Positions 53,058 to 57,009 of a stretch of 57,009 nucleotides of DNA are shown here, one piece after another. The stretch's first letter is position 1, and each line of letters opens with the position of its first letter. The notes under the pieces were generated by a model that was not told the DNA's origin, ran no database searches, and saw only the letters and a list, made by a program, of their open reading frames with translations. The translations under genes were made by a program, and so were the position numbers. Source of the stretch: JAFLCM01 sp964510955 (GTDB lineage Bacteria > Planctomycetota > Phycisphaerae > Phycisphaerales > UBA1924). The DNA lies in NCBI GenBank assembly GCA_964510955.1, contig CAZEDW010000027.1:1-57009 (forward strand). The letters are read 5' to 3'.

Positions 53058-53182
53058 GTGGCACTGGCTCTCCCCCGTGCCACTGACTTCGGCTCTGCGA
53101 AGTCAGTGCTCTTGAGCCGGTGCCCCTGCTGTTCATCAAGGCAACCCAGGCATGCGCGCCGGCCCTCGCCGATTCCGAGGGC
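53058..53182. repeat. Cluster of inverted repeats in the gap-efp intergenic region
   Basis: GTGGCAC (53058-53064) pairs with GTGCCAC (53077-53083); CACTGACTTCG (53081-53091) pairs perfectly with CGAAGTCAGTG (53098-53108); GCCCTCG (53162-53168) pairs with CGAGGGC (53176-53182). The first two share bases 53081-53083 and so exclude each other. No gene and no clear promoter cover them. They may be a REP-like element or a structured RNA. The whole gene-free gap is 52936-53360. Confidence 0.5.
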
Positions 53183-53312
53183 GCCGGCCAGGGCGGGTGC
53201 CCCCCTTCGCCTGAATACGGCATCACCGAACCCCAGCCGCCCAGGCAAGGCCGTTTCCTTCAAGGCTGCCATTCAGCCCTCTCACCCGTTGCCCGCCCCC
53301 CCCGCCCCCGCC

Positions 53313-53318
53313 TACACT
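53313..53318 (+). promoter_or_regulatory. Candidate -10 (TACACT) of efp
   Basis: TACACT 42 nt before the efp ATG, within very C-rich sequence. The leader has AGAGG about 10 nt before the start. No clear -35. Confidence 0.4.
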
Positions 53319-53360
53319 CCGCCCCCCAAAAAAGCTTCCCCCAGCCAGAGGCCCGACCCC

Positions 53361-53915
53361 ATGAAAGCCACCGATCTCCGCCCCGGATACGCCTGCCGCA
53401 TGGACGGCAAGCTCTTCGTCATCACCAAGTTCGAGCACCGCACACCCGGCAACCTCCGCGCCTTCATCCAGGTCAAGCTCCGCGACGTGATGAACGGCAA
53501 CTACATCGAAAAACGCCTCGCTTCCGACGACCAGATCGACGTCACCACCGTCGACCGCGCCCCGATGGAATACCTCTATCAGGACGGCGACTTCTACGTC
53601 TTCATGGACACCGCCAGCTACGAGCAGATCCAGATCCCCGAGAGCGTCTGCGGCGAGGCCATGCAATACCTCTGCCCCAACGCCCAGACCGTCGTCCTCA
53701 TGCACGAGGGCAAGCCGCTCATGCTCGAGCTGCCCGCCTCCGTCGAGCTCACCGTCACCGAGACGCAGCCCGGCGTCAAAAACGCCACGGCCACCAACCA
53801 GCTCAAGGAAGCCGTCATGGACACCGGCCTCAAGACCCGCGTCCCGGCGTTCATCAACCAGGGCGAGAAGGTGAAGATCTCGACCGCCGACGGTTCCTAC
53901 CTCTCCCGCGCCTGA
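53361..53915 (+). CDS. efp: Translation elongation factor P, Asn at the loop tip
   Basis: 184 residues from the ATG at 53361. EF-P relieves ribosome stalling at polyproline. Three beta-barrel domains are visible: KOW-like N-terminus to about 65, the middle OB region (YLYQDGDFYVFMDTASYEQI), and the C-terminal OB domain ending VKISTADGSYLSRA. The domain I loop that reaches the P-site tRNA reads RTPGNLRAF; aligned with E. coli KPGKGQAF, the modified Lys34 becomes Asn31. No EpmA/EpmB/EarP gene is nearby. The many Pro-rich proteins here would need EF-P. Confidence 0.93.
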   Translation: MKATDLRPGYACRMDGKLFVITKFEHRTPGNLRAFIQVKLRDVMNGNYIEKRLASDDQIDVTTVDRAPMEYLYQDGDFYVFMDTASYEQIQIPESVCGEAMQYLCPNAQTVVLMHEGKPLMLELPASVELTVTETQPGVKNATATNQLKEAVMDTGLKTRVPAFINQGEKVKISTADGSYLSRA

Positions 53916-54298
53916 GGGCCGGATAACACGCCGCATCGCCCCCTTCCCCGTGGGCAAAGTGCGTCCGCCCACTGCCTCCCGCGCCGAAATGTCCCCGCCG
54001 CACGGTTTTTCGGACACGTCACGCCAATGTTGGTACGGTCGCGCCGGTTGTTCACCCCGCCAAAGGCGGGCATCGCGCGTCATCCTGTGGAATAATGCAA
54101 CCGCCGCACACGTTGGTCGAACAACAGTGTGGAACTGCCCGGATCGCATCACCGCGGAGCGGGCGCAGGGAGAAAGGGGCGGGCGTCCGCACGGGCCGGG
54201 ACGCAGGGCCGGTGATCTCACCGGCCGCCGCCGAAGTCACAAGGCCCGTCGGCGTCGCGGGGGTTGGCCCGGCGCACCGCTCGCAGTGGGGTGAGTCC
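53916..54298. other. Intergenic region, efp to GNAT gene
   Basis: 383 bp without a supported gene. It holds CCCGCC-AAA-GGCGGG (54056-54070) without a T-run and a GTGGGC/GCCCAC pair near 53951-53976. No confident promoter. The plus-strand frames here lack coding character. Confidence 0.5.
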
Positions 54299-54769
54299 AT
54301 GGCCGACGCGATCATCGACAAGATCAATCCCGCGGACCTCGATCTGGTCGGGCATCTCTACAACCAGATCTTCCGCCCCGAGCGCGACCCCGAGTGGATC
54401 CGCCGCCGCATGCGCGGACGCCACAACGTCCTCATGCAGGTCGCCCGCGTCGGCCGCGATGCCGTCGGCTTCTACGCCGGCATGGAGCTCAAGCCCAGCG
54501 TGCACTTCGCCTGGCTCGTCGGCGTCGTCCCCGACATGCGCCGCTCCGGCATCGCCACCCAGCTCATGCACGCCGCCGAAGACTGGGCCCGCGCCGAGGG
54601 CTATCACACCCTCCGCTTCGAGTGCGACAACCGCATCCGCCCCTTCCTCCACTTCGGCATCGCCGACGGCTACGACATCGTCGGCATCCGCTGGGACCAG
54701 GACCGCATGAGCAACCTGATCATCTTCGAGAAGATGATCGGCGAGCACGATCAGGCCGTCGAGGACTGA
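54299..54769 (+). CDS. GNAT-family N-acetyltransferase
   Basis: 156 residues from the ATG at 54299. The acetyl-CoA-binding segment is VGVVPDMRRSGIATQLMHAAEDWA (quoted in parts: VPDMRRSGIATQLM), equivalent to motif A with R/Q-x-x-G-x-A. VGFYAGMELKPS precedes it and RFECDNRIRPFLHFGI follows, as in motif B. Acceptor substrate is unknown. The upstream open frame to 54095 lacks coding character. It stands alone between efp and a sorted secreted protein. Confidence 0.78.
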   Translation: MADAIIDKINPADLDLVGHLYNQIFRPERDPEWIRRRMRGRHNVLMQVARVGRDAVGFYAGMELKPSVHFAWLVGVVPDMRRSGIATQLMHAAEDWARAEGYHTLRFECDNRIRPFLHFGIADGYDIVGIRWDQDRMSNLIIFEKMIGEHDQAVED

Positions 54770-54897
54770 TCAGCCCCCACCCCCGCGCGATGCCCCACCG
54801 TGGCGGCGATCAGCCGCCGACGTCCGAGATCCTCCGCGCACCCCGCGCCCCCACCCAAACGCCCGCCAAATAGCGCGCACCGATCGGCACTACCCCC

Positions 54898-54925
54898 TTG
54901 CGGCGACCCGTCCTTGGGGTACATT
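54898..54925 (+). promoter_or_regulatory. Candidate promoter of the 54973 gene
   Basis: TTGCGG (54898-54903), 16-nt spacer, TACATT (54920-54925). Leader of about 40 nt with AGGAG before the ATG at 54973. The 16-nt spacer is as in the argR and 16S promoters. Confidence 0.5.
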
Positions 54926-54972
54926 TCATGGGCACACCCGCTTCCACAAGCGGGCCACAGGAGTCAGGACCC

Positions 54973-55641
54973 ATGAAGATCAGCCGCGGCCTCGCCGTCG
55001 TTTCTGTCGTCGCATGCACCGCCCTCAACGCCGGCGCACTCACCGTCCCCGGCTCGTCCAACCTCTGGCTCGCCGGCATGCCCGACGGCACCACCGCCGG
55101 ACTCGGCTTCGACACCGCCCCGTTCCAGTCGCCCGCGCTCGCGCCCTTCGCGTTCACGCCGGGCGACGCCCTGACCTTCGACGTCACGGGAAGCGTCAAC
55201 AACGTCCCCGAGCCCTCCGGCCTCGGCCCCGACGGCGACCTCGGCTTCTACGTCGCGCCCTACGGCACCCCGGACCACGGCATCGGCAGCATCAACGCCC
55301 CGCTCAACAGCCTTATCGCCGTCTTCCTCAGCGACGAGCAACCCGATTCCAGCGATGCCCCCGAAGCCATCGACTTCTTCACCTTCGGCATCGACTTCGA
55401 CTCCGTCGCCCCCGCGCTCAAGCAGCCCTTCTTCATCGGCGACGGCCTCAACAGCTCCACCCGCGGCGTCCAGAGCTTCATCGTCCCCGCCGGCGCCACA
55501 CGCCTGTTCTTCGGCACCATCGACGGCTTCCAGTGGGGAAACAACTTCGGCGCCTTCGAGGTCAACCTCACCCCCGCCCCCGGAGCCGCCGCCGTGGTCG
55601 GTGCGCTGGGCATGCTCAGCACCCGCCGGCGCCGCAACTGA
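54973..55641 (+). CDS. Secreted protein with PEP-CTERM-like sorting tail
   Basis: 222 residues from ATG 54973 (AGGAG upstream). Signal peptide about residues 1-22. The mature domain is a beta-rich, acidic domain with VTGSVNNVPEPSGLGPDGD and IVPAGATRLFFGTIDGFQWGNN (in part), the latter resembling the end of many PEP-CTERM sandwich domains. The C-terminus PAPGAAAVVGALGMLSTRRRRN has the PxPG, short hydrophobic and Arg-rich order of exosortase-type signals. No exosortase is in the window. Followed by a strong terminator. Confidence 0.78.
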   Translation: MKISRGLAVVSVVACTALNAGALTVPGSSNLWLAGMPDGTTAGLGFDTAPFQSPALAPFAFTPGDALTFDVTGSVNNVPEPSGLGPDGDLGFYVAPYGTPDHGIGSINAPLNSLIAVFLSDEQPDSSDAPEAIDFFTFGIDFDSVAPALKQPFFIGDGLNSSTRGVQSFIVPAGATRLFFGTIDGFQWGNNFGAFEVNLTPAPGAAAVVGALGMLSTRRRRN

Positions 55642-55672
55642 GCCGCCGCCCGCAATCACAGCATCACCCCCA

Positions 55673-55704
55673 CCGGGGCGCGCCGAGGCGTGCCCCGGTT
55701 TTTT
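55673..55704 (+). terminator. Intrinsic terminator of the 54973 gene
   Basis: CCGGGGCGCGCC (55673-55684) pairs with GGCGTGCCCCGG (55687-55698), one G-T wobble, followed by six T. It lies between convergent genes and only acts on the plus strand. Confidence 0.92.
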
Positions 55705-55719
55705 CTTCTCGCCCCCCGC

Positions 55720-56295
55720 TCACGGAGCCCCCGCGATCTGCCACTGCCGCACCGCCTCGAACGGGTGAACCAGCATCACCACGTTGAGCGTCAGGTTGTC
55801 GCGCATCCACGCCAGCGATGCCAGCTCCAGCGCCACGAACAAAGCCACCGTCCACCTCGCCCCCAGCCGCCCCGCCGCCACGAACCCCAGCACGCAGCAC
55901 GCGAGATCGGCCACCGAGTTCGCCACGCTGTCTCCCAGGTAATCCAGCGACATGGTCGAGCTCCGATACCGCTCGATCACCCACACCGAGTTCTCCGCCA
56001 CCTCCCAGCACGCCGCCGCCCCCACCGCCATCACCAGCCGCCACCGCTCGCCGACCCGCGGCGCCGCCCATCCCAGCACCACCCAGAAGAACAGCCCGTG
56101 GCACACATGGCTGAGGCTGTACGGATCCACCAGGTGCTGCGAGCAGTGCCGCGTCCACACGTCCAGGCACCACGGCGTGAGGTCCCCCGCATCGCACCAC
56201 CACACCCGCCCCTCAACCCGAAGCGCCACCACCGTCGCCCCGAGAATCAACAGCAGAGCCAGCGCCGCCCGCATCATGCCGCGTGACATACCCAT
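55720..56295 (-). CDS. DUF2585-like membrane protein
   Basis: 191 residues from the ATG at 56295. About five helices. The pattern GRVWWCDAGDLTPW, then SQHLVDPYSLSHVCHGLFFW, then ACWEVAENSVWVIERYR and DYLGDSVANSVADL matches the DUF2585 (UPF0314) family, conserved integral membrane proteins of unknown function with many buried polar residues (DPYSxSH, E-N, GDSxxNS). These conserved polar residues suggest an enzyme within the membrane; this is inference. AATACT 7 nt before the ATG predicts a leaderless mRNA. Confidence 0.72.
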   Translation of the reverse strand: MGMSRGMMRAALALLLILGATVVALRVEGRVWWCDAGDLTPWCLDVWTRHCSQHLVDPYSLSHVCHGLFFWVVLGWAAPRVGERWRLVMAVGAAACWEVAENSVWVIERYRSSTMSLDYLGDSVANSVADLACCVLGFVAAGRLGARWTVALFVALELASLAWMRDNLTLNVVMLVHPFEAVRQWQIAGAP

Positions 56296-56302
56296 GGCCC
56301 GA

Positions 56303-56308
56303 AGTATT
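56303..56308 (-). promoter_or_regulatory. Candidate leaderless -10 (AATACT) of the DUF2585-like gene
   Basis: Minus strand AATACT ends 7 nt before the ATG at 56295; no Shine-Dalgarno. Confidence 0.4.
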
Positions 56309-56557
56309 GGCCGCCGGCCCGATCCCCACCCGGATACCCGGTCGCGCCCCTGAAAGGGCATTCCACACACGCCCGCGTGCCGTCGCCCTCTTGCGCCCGC
56401 CGGGCGCGCCCCACAAGCGAGAAACTCGCGCGCATCGACCACTCCCGTGCGCAAAGTTCAGCACCTGCGCTCCGCCGCCCTTGCCCCGCTGCAGACTCGG
56501 GCTACGTTCCCACTCGTCGGCGCTTCGTTGCGGCGTCGACACCCGGAGGAACCTCAC

Positions 56558-57009
56558 ATGCCCGCGACCCAGTCCCCGCCCCGTTCCCAGTCCGCGCCCG
56601 CCGCGCCCGCACCCACCGCCAGCGCACCGCCGCAATCGCCGCCCGCGCCCAGGTTGCCCCCCAGCCCGCCCCTCGACGACGACAAGCTCCTCGCCCACTA
56701 CCTCGACCCCTCGCTCACCCTCCCCGACCTCGCCGACATCCACCGCACCTCGGTCCGCGCCATCATCGCCTGGCTCCGCCAGCCCCACATCGCCGAGTTC
56801 CTGCGCGACTACGCCCAGGCCTGCAACGACCGCACCCGCCACCTCGCCGCCACCGCAGGCGTCGCCGCCGTCAACACCACCATCAACTGCCTCAACGCCC
56901 CCAACCCCGAAACCACCCGCCGCGCCGCCTCCACGCTCCTCCGCCAGGCCAAGCCCGCCCCCGCAACGCCCCCCGCGCCCCCCGCGCCCCCCGGCCCAGC
57001 AAGCGCCGC
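56558..57009 (+). CDS. Helix-turn-helix-like protein, truncated by the window edge
   Basis: Opens at ATG 56558 after a GGAGG ribosome site and runs without stop to the end of the window (about 150 codons). Residues about 2-38 are Pro/Ala/Ser-rich. Then LDDDKLLAHYLDPSLTLPDL and DIHRTSVRAIIAWLRQPHIA look like a helix-turn-helix, followed by a helical region (FLRDYAQACNDRTRHLAAT) and ETTRRAASTLLRQAK. The visible end is again Pro-rich, encoded by tandem GCGCCCCCC-like units. It may be a DNA-binding regulator; the family is not recognised and the true length is unknown. Confidence 0.6.
   Translation, partial: MPATQSPPRSQSAPAAPAPTASAPPQSPPAPRLPPSPPLDDDKLLAHYLDPSLTLPDLADIHRTSVRAIIAWLRQPHIAEFLRDYAQACNDRTRHLAATAGVAAVNTTINCLNAPNPETTRRAASTLLRQAKPAPATPPAPPAPPGPASA

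Noticed and set aside
56930..56995. Tandem GC-rich repeats at the right edge as a minisatellite
   Set aside because: They encode a Pro/Ala-rich tract in frame with the truncated gene, so coding bias explains them.

Overview
The window reads as high-GC chromosomal DNA of a free-living planctomycete, most likely class Phycisphaerae. The clues are two secreted proteins ending in GC-type dockerin segments (6022-6654, 33953-36307), two proteins with VPGPG/PAPGA plus hydrophobic plus Arg-rich sorting tails (7909-8961, 54973-55641), three membrane proteins sharing a CxxCxYxLxG...CPEC zinc ribbon, an OmcB-like cysteine-rich lipoprotein, and a solitary 16S rRNA gene. No insertion sequence, prophage, CRISPR array or tRNA gene was seen. 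This is core genome with lineage-specific secreted and membrane proteins between housekeeping blocks.

Layout. 1-5.8 kb: a YbbR-like protein and proA, converging on a tightly overlapped argR-argC-argB-argF operon. 6-9 kb: secreted proteins and lipoproteins. 9.3-15 kb: rodA, mrdA (PBP2) and an unusual asparagine synthetase with a predicted membrane hairpin, all on the minus strand in the order asnB-mrdA-rodA. 15-21 kb: a crotonase, membrane proteins, trmL, a glycosyltransferase and an S41 peptidase. 21-24.5 kb: a dienelactone hydrolase and a complete BtuFCD/FecBCD-type ABC importer. 24.5-28.7 kb: a coiled-coil zinc-ribbon protein and a reduced alpha operon rpmJ-rpsM-rpsK-rpoA-rplQ without rpsD. 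29-34 kb: purD, an isolated nuoA, an HD-like protein and an ABC exporter pair. 34-41 kb: a kelch/Ig/dockerin protein, prolyl oligopeptidase and a zinc-ribbon membrane protein. 41.4-43.4 kb: 16S rRNA with its own promoter and a bidirectional terminator. 43.6-57 kb: comF, membrane proteins, a hybrid histidine kinase, the OmcB-like lipoprotein, gap, efp, a GNAT protein, a sorted secreted protein, a DUF2585-like protein and a gene cut by the right edge.

Two themes deserve most attention. First, many genes have a -10-like hexamer only 6-9 nt upstream of the start codon and no Shine-Dalgarno, which predicts extensive leaderless transcription; asnB and the crotonase gene even share a face-to-face pair of such boxes in 23 bp. 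Second, the asnB-like amidotransferase carries two membrane segments and sits directly upstream of the elongasome pair mrdA-rodA. That suggests, as an inference only, amidation of a cell-wall precursor at the membrane. All calls come from reading the sequence; no database search was run.
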